Shown here: positions 7,987-16,935 of the stretch, in pieces
How positions within the stretch are numbered: the first letter of the stretch is position 1
Layout: each line of letters opens with the position of its first letter
Source of the DNA: Opitutales bacterium
GTDB taxonomy: Bacteria > Verrucomicrobiota > Verrucomicrobiia > Opitutales > UBA953
DNA length: 64,000 nucleotides
Direction of reading: 5' to 3'
Assembly: GCA_017440935.1 (NCBI GenBank)
Contig: JAFSAO010000010.1
Coordinates: 1 to 64,000 of the forward strand
Notes under the pieces: generated by a model
Databases searched by the model: none
What the model was told of the DNA's origin: nothing
What the model saw: only the letters and a program-made list of their open reading frames with translations
Program-made: the position numbers and the translations under genes

Positions 7987-9150
7987 ATGGCACTCAATCA
8001 GGCATCTTTTGCGCACGACATTCCCGGACTTTTGACGCGTCCGATTAACTCGACGACGCGGCGAATTTTCGTTGCCGCCACGCGACAAAACGACGGAAAG
8101 ACGACGACTTCGCTCGGGCTTTTCGGCGCCCTGCTCTCGCTCGGACACAACGTCAGCTACATCAAACCCGTGGCACAACGCATCGTCGAAGTGGAAAACG
8201 GCGTGGAAGTCGATGAAGACACGTTTTTGCTCAACAGCATTTACGATGTCAAAATCCCGATCGCCGCCATGTCGCCCGTCGCCGTGGACTCGCAATTCAC
8301 GCGTCGCTATTTGGATGACCCGACAAAGCTTGCTCCGCATATTGCCGACACGATTTGCCGCGCGTTTGACCGCGCCGCTTACGAAAAAGACATTATCATC
8401 GTCGAAGGCTCAGGGCACGCGGGCGTCGGGTCCGTTTTCAACGCCTCGAACGCGGACAACGCAAAAATGCTCAACTCGAAAGTCGTCATCGTTGCAGCCG
8501 GCGGAATCGGCAAGCCCGTGGATGAAATCGCGATGAACAAAGCGCTTTTCGACAGCCGCGGAGTGGAATGCATCGGCGTAATTTTGAACAAAATCGTTCC
8601 CGAGAAGATGAACGAAATCCGCAAATACGCATCGGCGGCGCTGGAGCGCCTCGGCGTGCCGCTACTCGGACTTTTGCCGCACGAACAATCGCTTTCAAGC
8701 CCGAACCTTTCGCAAATCGTTCAGGAAATCGGCGGGCACTGGCTCGTTCCGCTCGTCAAAGGAAAATCCCAGCGCGCCGCAAACATCATCGTCGGTGCAA
8801 TGTCCGCACAGCATATTTTTAACTACATCCGCGAAAACACCGTAATTATCGCGCCGGGCGACCGCGAAGACTTGCTCTTTGCGCTCATCGCCGCTGCGGG
8901 AACGGCAGATATTCCGAAAATCACCGGTATCATTCTGACCAACGGGCAAACGCCGCCGCCGCGCATTTTGTCGATGCTCAGCCAAATCGGCGTTCCCGTC
9001 GTCGCCACGGAGCGAGAATGTTTTGAAACGACGCGCCGCATCAATCGCATGATTGTCAAAACGCAACCCGGAGATTCCGACAAGGTTTCCACCATCGAAT
9101 CGCTCATCCGTAAAAACGTCGATCTCGACCGTATTCTTGCAAGTATTTAA
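7987..9150 (+). CDS. BioD-like P-loop plus DRTGG-domain protein (detached Pta regulatory half)
   Basis: The 387-residue product has an N-terminal P-loop domain of the dethiobiotin-synthetase type (RIFVAATRQNDGKTTTSLG, about residues 26-44, and IIIVEGSGHAGVGSV), then a DRTGG-like domain (about 215-330, with VIIAPGDREDLLFALI). This two-domain order is that of the N-terminal half of long phosphate acetyltransferases such as E. coli Pta. It follows pta by 58 bases on the same strand, so it probably acts with Pta, perhaps in nucleotide or metabolite sensing. That role is inferred from domain order. It is not a biotin gene: no bio genes are near. Confidence 0.85.
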   Translation: MALNQASFAHDIPGLLTRPINSTTRRIFVAATRQNDGKTTTSLGLFGALLSLGHNVSYIKPVAQRIVEVENGVEVDEDTFLLNSIYDVKIPIAAMSPVAVDSQFTRRYLDDPTKLAPHIADTICRAFDRAAYEKDIIIVEGSGHAGVGSVFNASNADNAKMLNSKVVIVAAGGIGKPVDEIAMNKALFDSRGVECIGVILNKIVPEKMNEIRKYASAALERLGVPLLGLLPHEQSLSSPNLSQIVQEIGGHWLVPLVKGKSQRAANIIVGAMSAQHIFNYIRENTVIIAPGDREDLLFALIAAAGTADIPKITGIILTNGQTPPPRILSMLSQIGVPVVATERECFETTRRINRMIVKTQPGDSDKVSTIESLIRKNVDLDRILASI

Positions 9151-9265
9151 CGGTAATGAATAACTGACAATGAATAGTGAACAATCCCTGCCTTAAAGGT
9201 TTTGCTTAGGCAAAATCCTCAGATTTAATTATCCACTATCCGTTACCAACTTTCCACTATCCGAC
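9151..9265. repeat. Intergenic low-complexity element with an internal hairpin
   Basis: Short reiterated words (AATGAATAACTGACAATGAATAG on one side, TATCCACTATCCGTTACC and ACTTTCCACTATCCG on the other) flank a small hairpin, GGTTTTGC-TTAG-GCAAAATCC. The layout recurs at 15439-15604 and in part at 13340-13387. It carries no coding frame and directly abuts the lolC start. Confidence 0.5.
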
Positions 9266-10504
9266 ATGCCTTGGTCCATTTATCTGGCTTTAAAACAATT
9301 GTTCCCGCCCGGGAAACGCTTTCCCGCGTTCGCGCTGGTTTCGATTATCGGCGTTGCCATCGGCGTTTGCTCGCTGCTCGTCGTCCAAACCGTGATGAAC
9401 GGTTTTTCGCAGGAACACCGCGAAAATATCCAACGTATGTATGGACACGAAATCGTCCGCAGCGTTGATTATCGCCCGGTCAAAAACTACAAACCGCTGA
9501 TGGAGCAACTTCGCGCCGTGCCCGGCGTCGCTGCCTGCTCACCGTTTGCCGAAGGGCAAGTGATGGTCAAAAACGGAAACGTTCCCGCGCTCCCGTTCGT
9601 GCGCGGCATTCACCTCGAACTCGAAGACAAAGTCGTTCCCGTAAAAAAACTCATCATCGCCGGTTCGCTTGAAGAGCTTGACGACGACCGCGTAATCCTC
9701 GGCGACCGCCTCGCACACACGCTCGGCATTCGCGCACTCGGGCAAAAAATCGAAGTTTACTCGCCGACAATGGTCGACGAACTCAAAGACGATCAGGTTC
9801 CCCTGCCCGCCGAGCTCGAAGTTTGCGGCATTTTTCGCTCCGGCTACGTTCCCGCCGACGAGAATACGATGATTGTTTCTCTGCGCCGCATGCAGGATCT
9901 TTACAATCTCGGTAGCGGCGTCCACGGAATCCGCATTCGCTTGGACGATCCGGAAAAAGCGATTGAACTTTTGCCGGAAATTTCCCGCGCACTCCCGAAA
10001 GGTCTCGAAGCGCTCCCGTGGATGTATGTGAATTTCAATTTCCTCGAAGCGATTCGCTTTGAAAAATCGATGCTGTTTTTCCTGATGTTTATTATCACGC
10101 TCGTCGCGTCGTTTTCGATTGCGAGCACGCTGTTTTCCGCCGTCGTGAAGCGTTCCCGTGAAATCGGAATTCTCGGCGCGCTCGGCGGACGTCCGAGGCA
10201 GATTCTCGTCATCTTCGCGTCGCAAGGACTGTTCGTCGGGCTCATCGGATTCGTTCTCGGATGCGGACTGACATTTCTCATCGTCGCATTCCGCAACAAC
10301 ATTGTCGAAGGCATCAACAAACTTTTCGGTAGCGGAGAAATGGTGGCGCAAATGTATATGTTCCGGGAAATTCCCGTGCATTATAACGGGAACGACTTTC
10401 TGATTGCCGCAATTTTCACGCTCGCGACTACGACCGTCGCCGGGCTCATTCCCGCGATTTGGGCTTCCCGCAAAAAACCCGCCGAAGCCATGCGCGAAGC
10501 GTAG
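9266..10504 (+). CDS. lolC: Lipoprotein-releasing ABC transporter permease (LolC/LolE family)
   Basis: Inner-membrane subunit that, with LolD, extracts lipoproteins for transfer to the outer membrane. The 412-residue product has one N-terminal membrane helix (about 22-42), a periplasmic MacB-like domain (about 45-265) and three C-terminal helices. The segment KRSREIGILGALGGRPRQI is the usual coupling region for the ATPase. Its partner lolD lies 456 bases downstream; the GxxExxY cassette sits between them, where these genes are normally adjacent. One permease is seen, so a homodimer (LolF-like) is possible. Confidence 0.92.
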   Translation: MPWSIYLALKQLFPPGKRFPAFALVSIIGVAIGVCSLLVVQTVMNGFSQEHRENIQRMYGHEIVRSVDYRPVKNYKPLMEQLRAVPGVAACSPFAEGQVMVKNGNVPALPFVRGIHLELEDKVVPVKKLIIAGSLEELDDDRVILGDRLAHTLGIRALGQKIEVYSPTMVDELKDDQVPLPAELEVCGIFRSGYVPADENTMIVSLRRMQDLYNLGSGVHGIRIRLDDPEKAIELLPEISRALPKGLEALPWMYVNFNFLEAIRFEKSMLFFLMFIITLVASFSIASTLFSAVVKRSREIGILGALGGRPRQILVIFASQGLFVGLIGFVLGCGLTFLIVAFRNNIVEGINKLFGSGEMVAQMYMFREIPVHYNGNDFLIAAIFTLATTTVAGLIPAIWASRKKPAEAMREA

Positions 10505-10517
10505 CCGGGGAAAAGAA

Positions 10518-10953
10518 GAAACCACGAATGAACACAGATAAACACGAATTTGAAAAAATTCTTCTACGCGACGAAGTTTTTAAAATCGTCGGCTGTGCGA
10601 TGCGTGTTTCTTCCGCCCTCGGTCCCGGGCTTCTCGAAAAACCTTACGAAAATGCGCTCGTTGTAGAATTTGAAGACGCCGGCATTCCCTACGAACAACA
10701 AAAGCGTATTCAAATTTTTTACAAAGACCGACAAGTCGGAGACTATTACCCCGACTTGGTCGCCTTCGGAAAAATTATTATCGAAACAAAATCCATTTCA
10801 AAAATAACCGATATTGAGAGAGCCCAAACGCTGAATTATATGCGTCTCGCCAAACTCAAGGTCGGAATCATTCTCAACTTTCAAAAATCAAAGCTCGAAT
10901 GGGAACGACTCGTTCTCTGACCCTTCGTGTTTATTTGTGTCTATTCGTGGTTT
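10518..10953. mobile_element. GxxExxY gene cassette bounded by inverted repeats
   Basis: The left end (10518-10550) begins GAAACCACGAATGAACACAG and continues ATAAACACGAATT. The right end (about 10922-10952), read on the minus strand, begins GAAACCACGAATAGACACAA and continues ATAAACACGAAGG. The arms are therefore about 32 bases, inverted, with few mismatches. They enclose a single gene whose first codons (MNTDKHEF) are written by the left arm. The unit interrupts the lolC-lolD pair. Confidence 0.75.
10528..10920 (+). CDS. GxxExxY family protein
   Basis: A 130-residue protein with the name-giving motif GLLEKPY (Gly-x-x-Glu-x-x-Tyr). Acidic and lysine residues follow in a pattern like a PD-(D/E)xK fold: DYYPDLVAFGKIIIETKS and LNYMRLAKLKVGIILNF. 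Function is not established; the family is known for scattered, multi-copy occurrence in PVC and related genomes, and a nuclease-like fold is inference. An upstream in-frame start at 10459 would overlap lolC; the ATG at 10528, inside the flanking repeat, is the usual MNTDKH start. The codon use is more AT-rich than in its neighbours. Confidence 0.88.
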   Translation: MNTDKHEFEKILLRDEVFKIVGCAMRVSSALGPGLLEKPYENALVVEFEDAGIPYEQQKRIQIFYKDRQVGDYYPDLVAFGKIIIETKSISKITDIERAQTLNYMRLAKLKVGIILNFQKSKLEWERLVL

Positions 10954-10960
10954 CTTTTTT

Positions 10961-11638
10961 ATGGAAAGTGTTCTCTGCGCAAAAAATTTAAAAAAATCCT
11001 TCACGACTCCGGCGGGAACGATTGAAGTTCTCCGTGATGTCAATCTCGCCGTCGCCGCCGGCGAAAGCGTTTCCGTGCGCGGCGAAAGCGGCGCGGGAAA
11101 AACAACGCTCCTGCAAATTCTCGGCGGACTCGACACGCCCGACTCCGGCGAGCTTTTTTGGAACGGCGAACGCATCACCAAGCGCGGGAACGCCTTTCTC
11201 GCCAAAGCCCGCACGAAACTCATCGGCTACGTTTTCCAATTTTTCCACCTCGTTCCCGAGCTGACGGCACTCGAAAACGTGCTGCTTGCCGCACGCATCG
11301 CGGGAACGCCGATGCACCAAGCCCGCGCGCAGGCGAAAGAATTACTCGCGCGTGTCGGGCTCGCCGAGCGCATGACGCACCTGCCGACGAAACTTTCCGG
11401 CGGCGAATGCCAACGCGTTGCCATCGCGCGCGCGCTCATCAATCGCCCGCCGCTGATTCTCGCAGACGAGCCGACGGGCAACCTCGACGAGCGCACGGGC
11501 GAAGCGATTATGCAACTCATCATCGATGTTTGCCGCGAGCAAAACACCGCCCTCCTCCTCGTCACGCACAATCTCGACTTCGCCGCGCGCACCGACCGCC
11601 GCCTCGTCCTCCGCCACGGCGTCCTTGAAGAAATCTGA
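10961..11638 (+). CDS. lolD: Lipoprotein-releasing ABC transporter ATP-binding protein
   Basis: Drives LolC-type permeases to release lipoproteins from the inner membrane. The 225-residue product has Walker A GESGAGKTT (41-49), signature LSGGECQRVAIARAL and Walker B LILADEPTGNLDE, as in the LolD/MacB ATPase branch. The ATG at 10961 (MESVLCAKNL) is preferred to the in-frame GTG at 10937, which lies inside the right-hand cassette repeat. There is no ribosome binding site. If the cassette is an insertion, this gene may depend on a promoter brought or left by it. Confidence 0.94.
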   Translation: MESVLCAKNLKKSFTTPAGTIEVLRDVNLAVAAGESVSVRGESGAGKTTLLQILGGLDTPDSGELFWNGERITKRGNAFLAKARTKLIGYVFQFFHLVPELTALENVLLAARIAGTPMHQARAQAKELLARVGLAERMTHLPTKLSGGECQRVAIARALINRPPLILADEPTGNLDERTGEAIMQLIIDVCREQNTALLLVTHNLDFAARTDRRLVLRHGVLEEI

Positions 11639-11679
11639 GAAAGCTTTTTATTTCTGGTTCGCATTCATTTTTCCGCGCC

Positions 11680-13344
11680 ATGCTTCAGTTTCTAAAAATC
11701 CGAAATCTCGCGCTGATGGACGCCGTCGAACTCGAATTTGACGGCGGATTCAACGTCGTAACCGGCGAAACCGGCGCAGGGAAAAGCGTGCTTCTCGGTG
11801 CACTTGCGATTCTCGCCGGCAATCGCGTTGCGAAAACCGTGATTCGCCGAGGCACGGAAGCCTGCGAAATTGAAGCCGTCATCGCGCTCGAAAATCCCGT
11901 TCCCGTAAACGCCGCGCTCGAAGCACACGCGCTCCCGCCCTGTGAGGACGGACAACTTATTTTGCGCCGCACGATTCACGCAACCAAACCCGGACGCATC
12001 AGCATCAACGGCGCGCTCGCCACGCTCGCGCAACTTTCCGAAATCGGCGAAACTTGGATCGATTTTCACGGTCCCGGCGAACCGCAAAAACTTTTTCACG
12101 AAAGCTATCAGCTCGAAATTCTCGATCTTTTTGCCGGGAACGCACCTGCGCTCGAAAAATTTTCCGCTCATTACCGCGAGTGGAAAAACATTCTCGCCGA
12201 AATCGACGCCATCCGCTCGCAGGAAAAAATGTCGCCCGACGAAATTGCGTTCGCGCAATCGCAACTCGACGCGATGAACCGCCTCGACCTCAGCGACGAA
12301 ACCATCGCCGAACTCGAAAACGATTTTGCGAAAATTTCCAACGCGCAGGAACTCGCTTCGCTCCTCGGCGGAATAGATGCCGCCCTCGGAGACGACGGAC
12401 TTGCCAACACGTTCCCGCAGCTTTTGCGCCTTGCGGGCGATATTTCCGAAATTCTTCCCGCAACGGAAAACCTCGCGCGCCGCGCCAATTCGCTCGCCAT
12501 TGAAGCGGAAGATTTGCGCGCCGAATACGCTTCGTTGCTCGGCGAAACCGAAGCCGATCCCGAAACCGCCGCCGAAATTTCCGAAAAAATGAACACGTGG
12601 CTCGAGTTGCGCCGCAAATACGGTCCGGATGCCGCAAGCGTCCGCGCCAAACGCGATGCGCTCGCCCTGCGCATTGAGCGCCAAAGCGATGTCGCGGGAA
12701 CGCTCGCACGCACGCAAGCCGCCGCCGATGCCGCCGAGAAAAACTTGCGCACGCTCGCGGGAACGCTTCACAAATCGCGCCTCGCCGCCGCGAAAAAACT
12801 CGCCGCGGGAACACAAAAAATTCTCGTCGAACTCGGTTTCAAAAAAGCGGATCTCGCCATAAAACTCACCGAGACGAAGGACATTTCCGAAACGGGAACG
12901 AGCGCTTGCGCGTTTTTGTTTTCACCAAATGCGGGACAAGATTTGCTCCCGCTCAACAAAATCGCCTCCGCCGGGGAAACCGCTCGCGTCATGCTTGCGC
13001 TCAAAGCAATGCTTGCGGAAGCCGATGCCACGCCCGTGCTTGTTTTTGACGAAGTTGATGCGAATGTCGGCGGCGAAATCGCCGTGCACGTCGCACGCAA
13101 ACTCGCGGAAGTTTCCCGCACGCATCAGGTTTTCTGCATCACGCACTTGGCTCAGGTTGCCGCACTCGGCGATCACCATTTCTGCGTGACCAAAACGCAG
13201 AGCGACGATGCGACGAAAATCGATATTTCCCGCCTCGACAAAAATTCGCGTTCCCGTGAAGACGAACTCGCCCGCATGCTCGGCGACCGTCATTCGCCCG
13301 CTGCTCTCGCCCACGCTCGCGAACTTCTAACGATTAACTGCTAA
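11680..13344 (+). CDS. recN: DNA repair protein RecN
   Basis: SMC-like ATPase acting at double-strand breaks. The 554-residue product has Walker A GETGAGKS (29-36) in the normal N-terminal setting (MLQFLKIRNLALMDAVELEF). A long central coiled coil of about 150-370 follows, then a C-terminal ATPase half with SAGETARVMLALK, VLVFDEVDANVGGE and the end segment FCITHLAQVAALGDHHFCV. It is convergent with miaB across a shared hairpin. The gene is dense in the CGGGAACG word, often read as Ala-Gly-Thr. Confidence 0.96.
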   Translation: MLQFLKIRNLALMDAVELEFDGGFNVVTGETGAGKSVLLGALAILAGNRVAKTVIRRGTEACEIEAVIALENPVPVNAALEAHALPPCEDGQLILRRTIHATKPGRISINGALATLAQLSEIGETWIDFHGPGEPQKLFHESYQLEILDLFAGNAPALEKFSAHYREWKNILAEIDAIRSQEKMSPDEIAFAQSQLDAMNRLDLSDETIAELENDFAKISNAQELASLLGGIDAALGDDGLANTFPQLLRLAGDISEILPATENLARRANSLAIEAEDLRAEYASLLGETEADPETAAEISEKMNTWLELRRKYGPDAASVRAKRDALALRIERQSDVAGTLARTQAAADAAEKNLRTLAGTLHKSRLAAAKKLAAGTQKILVELGFKKADLAIKLTETKDISETGTSACAFLFSPNAGQDLLPLNKIASAGETARVMLALKAMLAEADATPVLVFDEVDANVGGEIAVHVARKLAEVSRTHQVFCITHLAQVAALGDHHFCVTKTQSDDATKIDISRLDKNSRSREDELARMLGDRHSPAALAHARELLTINC

Positions 13345-13387
13345 CTTTTAGCTTTTAAGGTTTTTCCCCTAACAATCAAAAGTTAGC
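13340..13387. terminator. Hairpin between convergent recN and miaB
   Basis: GCTAACTTTT (13340-13349) and AAAAGTTAGC (13378-13387) are perfect inverted arms, starting inside the recN stop codon. Between them is TTTTAAGGTTTTTCCCC, like the core of other intergenic elements here. It probably terminates both genes, though the T run is internal. Confidence 0.55.
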
Positions 13388-13401
13388 GGTTAACCATTAT
13401 T

Positions 13402-14781
13402 TTAAACCAGTGTTCCCGTGAGAGTGGTAACCGTGGCGGAATCAATGCGGACGCGAACAATTTCGCCGAGGAGCGAAGCATCGCCCTTGAAAACGATTTT
13501 GCGGTCGCCGTCGTTGCGTCCCTGAAAGATATTTTCTCCGCGCTTGGCAGGAGCTTCGACCAAAACTTCCTGAATCGTCCCGACGAGCGATTCGTTGCGC
13601 GCGAGCGAATGTTTTTCCAAAACGGCGAGCAATTCCTTGTTGCGCGCATCTTTGATTTCCTCGGAAATCGGATCACCGAGCGCTTCCGCCGGCGTTCCCG
13701 CGCGCACGCTGTAACGGAAAATAAACGCCATGTCGAATTTGACTTCTTCAAAAAGCGAACGCGTGAGTTGAAAATCCTCTTCGGTTTCGCCGGGGAAGCC
13801 GACGATGACGTCTGTCGAAAGATAAATGCCCGGACGGGCGGCACGCAACGCGTTGACCAATTCGATAAAACGTTCCCGCGAATACGGTCGGCGCATCGCT
13901 TTCAGAATTTTATCCGAACCGCTTTGCGCGGGAAGGTGAATGTAGCTGCAAAGTTTCGGCAAACGGCGATACGCATCGACCAAATCCTCGCGAAACCCGA
14001 CCGGATGCGGCGACGTGAAACGAATGCGCTCCAAGCCCTCAATCGCGTGCAAACGCTCCAAAAGCTGAACGAACGGCGATTTTCCGTCAATCGTCGGAAA
14101 TTCTCGAATGCCGTAGCGGTTCACGATTTGCCCGAGCAACATCACTTCGCGCGTTCCCGCCGCAACGAGTTCTTCGACTTCCGCCGCGATTTCCTCAATC
14201 GGGCGCGCGCGTTCGTGGCCGCGCGTTTTCGGCACAATGCAATACGCGCAACGCATATCGCAACCCTGCATAATCGAAACAAACGCTGAAATTTTCCGCC
14301 CCGGCGTGTGCATTTTAATCGTGTTTTGCGAGCCGGTTTCTTCTTCCAAATCCACGATGGACGACGGTTTCGGTCCGAGTCCGCGCATCGTCGCAAGCAG
14401 TTTATCCAAATGCTCGGGAACGCGGTGGAATTTTTGTGTTCCGACAATCAAATCCAAATCGGGAAGTTTATCGAGCAACGAACGTCCGCGATTCTGCGCC
14501 ATGCAACCCATGATGCCGACGATGCGCTTTTTGCCGTCGGCGGGAACGCCGGGTTCGGTGTCCTTTGCGCGTTTTTTGCGGCTCGGCAAAAGGCGATACG
14601 CCTTGCCGATGGCTTTTTGTTCCGCTTGGTCGCGCACACTACAGGTGTTCAGCAAAATGATGTCCGCGTCAAACTCGTTATCGACAATGGAATAGCCGCG
14701 CCCGCGCAACATTTCCGCGACAGCCTCGCTATCGCGCTCGTTCATCTGGCACCCGTAGGTTTTGATGTAAACTCGATTCAT
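13402..14781 (-). CDS. miaB: tRNA-2-methylthio-N6-dimethylallyladenosine synthase
   Basis: Radical-SAM methylthiotransferase that adds 2-methylthio to i6A37 of tRNAs. The 459-residue product has the N-terminal cluster cysteines Cys11 (TYGCQM), Cys47 (LLNTCSVRD) and Cys93 (GIMGCMAQ). The radical-SAM triad is CDMRCAYC (about residues 167-174), and a C-terminal TRAM domain follows. The motif set and length fit MiaB rather than RimO or MtaB. rsmD lies upstream on the same strand. Confidence 0.95.
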   Translation of the reverse strand: MNRVYIKTYGCQMNERDSEAVAEMLRGRGYSIVDNEFDADIILLNTCSVRDQAEQKAIGKAYRLLPSRKKRAKDTEPGVPADGKKRIVGIMGCMAQNRGRSLLDKLPDLDLIVGTQKFHRVPEHLDKLLATMRGLGPKPSSIVDLEEETGSQNTIKMHTPGRKISAFVSIMQGCDMRCAYCIVPKTRGHERARPIEEIAAEVEELVAAGTREVMLLGQIVNRYGIREFPTIDGKSPFVQLLERLHAIEGLERIRFTSPHPVGFREDLVDAYRRLPKLCSYIHLPAQSGSDKILKAMRRPYSRERFIELVNALRAARPGIYLSTDVIVGFPGETEEDFQLTRSLFEEVKFDMAFIFRYSVRAGTPAEALGDPISEEIKDARNKELLAVLEKHSLARNESLVGTIQEVLVEAPAKRGENIFQGRNDGDRKIVFKGDASLLGEIVRVRIDSATVTTLTGTLV

Positions 14782-14844
14782 AAAAACAGCGATTTTCTCG
14801 AAAACGTCCGCAAAGCGCGATAACGATTTTTGAAAAAACGATGT

Positions 14845-15438
14845 TCAAAGCGCACGCGCAAAGACGTTTGCGGCGGGTTGGTCGTTCCCTTTTTTTCCGA
14901 TGCGTTTGAGCAAAACCCAGCCGGCGGGGGCGCCCGGCTCAAAGCCGGCGGGCGTTTCCAAAATCAGGCGCGCATCCGGGGAATCCTTCCGTGCAAACGC
15001 CGCGAACTTTTCCACGGCAAGCGCCGTTTCCGGCTTTTGCCAAAGTGCCCACGGCGGGTCGCAAAAAATCAAATCCGCCTCCGGCAAATCCGGCGGAAGC
15101 GGTCGTGCGCTCAGCAAATCCGCCGACAAAAAACGCACGGCGGGAACGCTCGCTCCGCGCGATTCCAGGGACTTTTTCAGCGAAGCAAAATTCTTTTTCT
15201 GCGCAACGGATGCCGCAGGATTTTTGTCCGCCAAAATCGCCGAAACTGCGCCGCGCGAAAGCGCTTCCCACGAATACGCTCCCGTTCCCGCAAAGCAGTC
15301 GAGCACCGTCGCGCCGTCGACTAGTGCTCCGAGCGAAGAAAAAACCGCTTCACGCAGATAATCCGTAGCCGGGCGAATCTCGCCCCGCGCAGGCAAAATC
15401 AGCGGAATCCCGCGAGCAATACCGCCTGTAATGCGCAT
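14845..15438 (-). CDS. rsmD: 16S rRNA (guanine(966)-N2)-methyltransferase
   Basis: Methylates G966 of 16S rRNA. The 197-residue product starts MRITGGIARG, has the family segment RPATDYLREAVFSSLG and SAM-binding motif DCFAGTGAYSWEALSRGA (47-64). The catalytic motif is DPPW (127-130), a variant of the usual DPPY. The spacing to miaB is 63 bases and they may share a transcript. Confidence 0.93.
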   Translation of the reverse strand: MRITGGIARGIPLILPARGEIRPATDYLREAVFSSLGALVDGATVLDCFAGTGAYSWEALSRGAVSAILADKNPAASVAQKKNFASLKKSLESRGASVPAVRFLSADLLSARPLPPDLPEADLIFCDPPWALWQKPETALAVEKFAAFARKDSPDARLILETPAGFEPGAPAGWVLLKRIGKKGNDQPAANVFARAL

Positions 15439-15604
15439 TTTGGGAAAAATTAGGAATTAGGAGTGAAAAATTAGAAATTGGTAACTGGAGACCAGAGACC
15501 GGTGACGGGCAATTACCTTTTTAATGAATAGTGAATAATTCAGTGCAAAGGTTTTTGTCTTCGGCAAAAACTTAAGGTGTGCATTATTCATTATTAACTA
15601 TTCA
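15439..15604. repeat. Intergenic low-complexity inverted-repeat element
   Basis: Words such as AATTAGGAATTAGGA and GAGACCAGAGACCGG are followed by outer arms TTAATGAATAGTGAATAATT and its mirror TTATTCATTATTAACTATTC. These enclose GTTTTTGTC-TTCG-GCAAAAAC, a hairpin with a UUCG loop. The layout matches 9151-9265. No coding frame is present. It lies between lpxB and rsmD, both minus strand. Confidence 0.55.
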
Positions 15605-16855
15605 TTAAAGTATTTGTCGGTCTCTCGTCTCCGGGTTCCGGTCACTTTGCCAAACTTTCAACTTAGAAAGAATCCACTCTGCGGCGTCGGGCATTCCCGC
15701 GCGCGGACGCAACAGCGCAAGCAATTCGTCGCGATCCCGCATCATCGTTTCCAAAATTTTCGGATCGTCAAAACACGCGGACAAACGCGCAGCGAGATTT
15801 TCCGGCGTCGCGTCTTTTTGTAAAAATTCCGGATATACGTCGCGATCGAGCAAGATATTCGCCATACCGAGGTAGCGCACTTTATCTCCCACCAAACGAC
15901 GACCGATCGCCCAAGTCAGCGGATTCGCGCTATACAAAATCGCGCCGGGAATCCCCGCCAGCGAACACGTGCGCGACATCGTTCCCGAACTCATGAGCAC
16001 GGCGCTCGCCGGCTGTTGTGTCTCCGCAACGGAATCCACGGGAACGAGCTCAATTCCGGCGGCAGCCTCGGGATCCGCCGCCATCAGGCTCTTCAAAATA
16101 CCGAGCACGGGTTCGCCGGGATGAAGCACAATCGCGCGTTGCTTCGGGTGCGTTGCACGAAACTTTTTCCACGCACCGAGAAGAATCGGGAAAATGCGAG
16201 CAACGGGCTTCGGGCGGCTTCCCGGCAAAAGCAAAACGGGAGCATTCGCATCGTATTTCACGGGCAAAACGTGTTCCGGTTCGGCAAACGGATCACCCAC
16301 GAAATGCACGTCCAGTTTTGTATCTTCGTAGCATTTCAGCTCAAACGGGAACAACACTCCGAGCGAGTCCAACACCTTTTCCATCTCAAACCGCCGATGC
16401 GATTTCCACGCCCAAATTTGCGGAGAAACGTAATGAAAAAGAAATACATCTCCTCCGCCCTTGCAGGAAATTCCTTCTTTCTTCAACGCCTTTGCCAAAC
16501 GCAAATTCATACCCGGAAAATCCGTGAAGCAAATCGCACGAGGGCGATACTCGCGAATCCAAGACAAAATTCGCGAAAAAAGTTTTTTGTAAAACGAAAT
16601 ATTCGAAACGACTTCGATCAGCCCGACGGCGGAAAACGTCGTCATATTGAAGAGCAACTGCGCTCCCGCGTCGCGCATATCGTTCCCGCCGAACGCGGCA
16701 ATTTTTAAACCCGGGTTTTTCGCCAGAAGTTTGGAAATAACGCCGGCAGAAAGCTCATCTCCGGAATGTTCTCCCGCAATAAAGAGGATGTCGGGACGAC
16801 CTCCCTTCTCAGGCGGAGGGAACGCGGCGGGTAGTTCGGGCATAGAGTTTTTCAT
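15605..16855 (-). CDS. lpxB: Lipid-A-disaccharide synthase
   Basis: Joins UDP-diacylglucosamine and lipid X to give the lipid A disaccharide, upstream of the LpxK step. Family segments are ILFIAGEHSGDELSA near the N-terminus, then FGGNDMRDAGAQLLF, FTDFPGMNLRLAKALK, YVSPQIWAWKSHR, VHFVGDPFAE, LLLPGSR and MSSGTMSRTCSLAGIP. The frame is open to 16927, but that extension is basic and lies against a dispersed repeat. The ATG at 16855 (MKNSMPELP) is taken as the start, giving 416 residues; MPELP at 16843 is possible. Confidence 0.94.
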   Translation of the reverse strand: MKNSMPELPAAFPPPEKGGRPDILFIAGEHSGDELSAGVISKLLAKNPGLKIAAFGGNDMRDAGAQLLFNMTTFSAVGLIEVVSNISFYKKLFSRILSWIREYRPRAICFTDFPGMNLRLAKALKKEGISCKGGGDVFLFHYVSPQIWAWKSHRRFEMEKVLDSLGVLFPFELKCYEDTKLDVHFVGDPFAEPEHVLPVKYDANAPVLLLPGSRPKPVARIFPILLGAWKKFRATHPKQRAIVLHPGEPVLGILKSLMAADPEAAAGIELVPVDSVAETQQPASAVLMSSGTMSRTCSLAGIPGAILYSANPLTWAIGRRLVGDKVRYLGMANILLDRDVYPEFLQKDATPENLAARLSACFDDPKILETMMRDRDELLALLRPRAGMPDAAEWILSKLKVWQSDRNPETRDRQIL

Positions 16856-16935
16856 GCGACGAAGCGTAATCCGAAAGCGTGCTCCCGACAATCGGAAATT
16901 CAGCAAAGAACGCATCGATACCTTCACGGGAACGA

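Noticed and set aside
7987-9150. Dethiobiotin synthetase (bioD)
   Set aside because: Only the P-loop half resembles BioD. The DRTGG domain and the link to pta identify a Pta-related protein.
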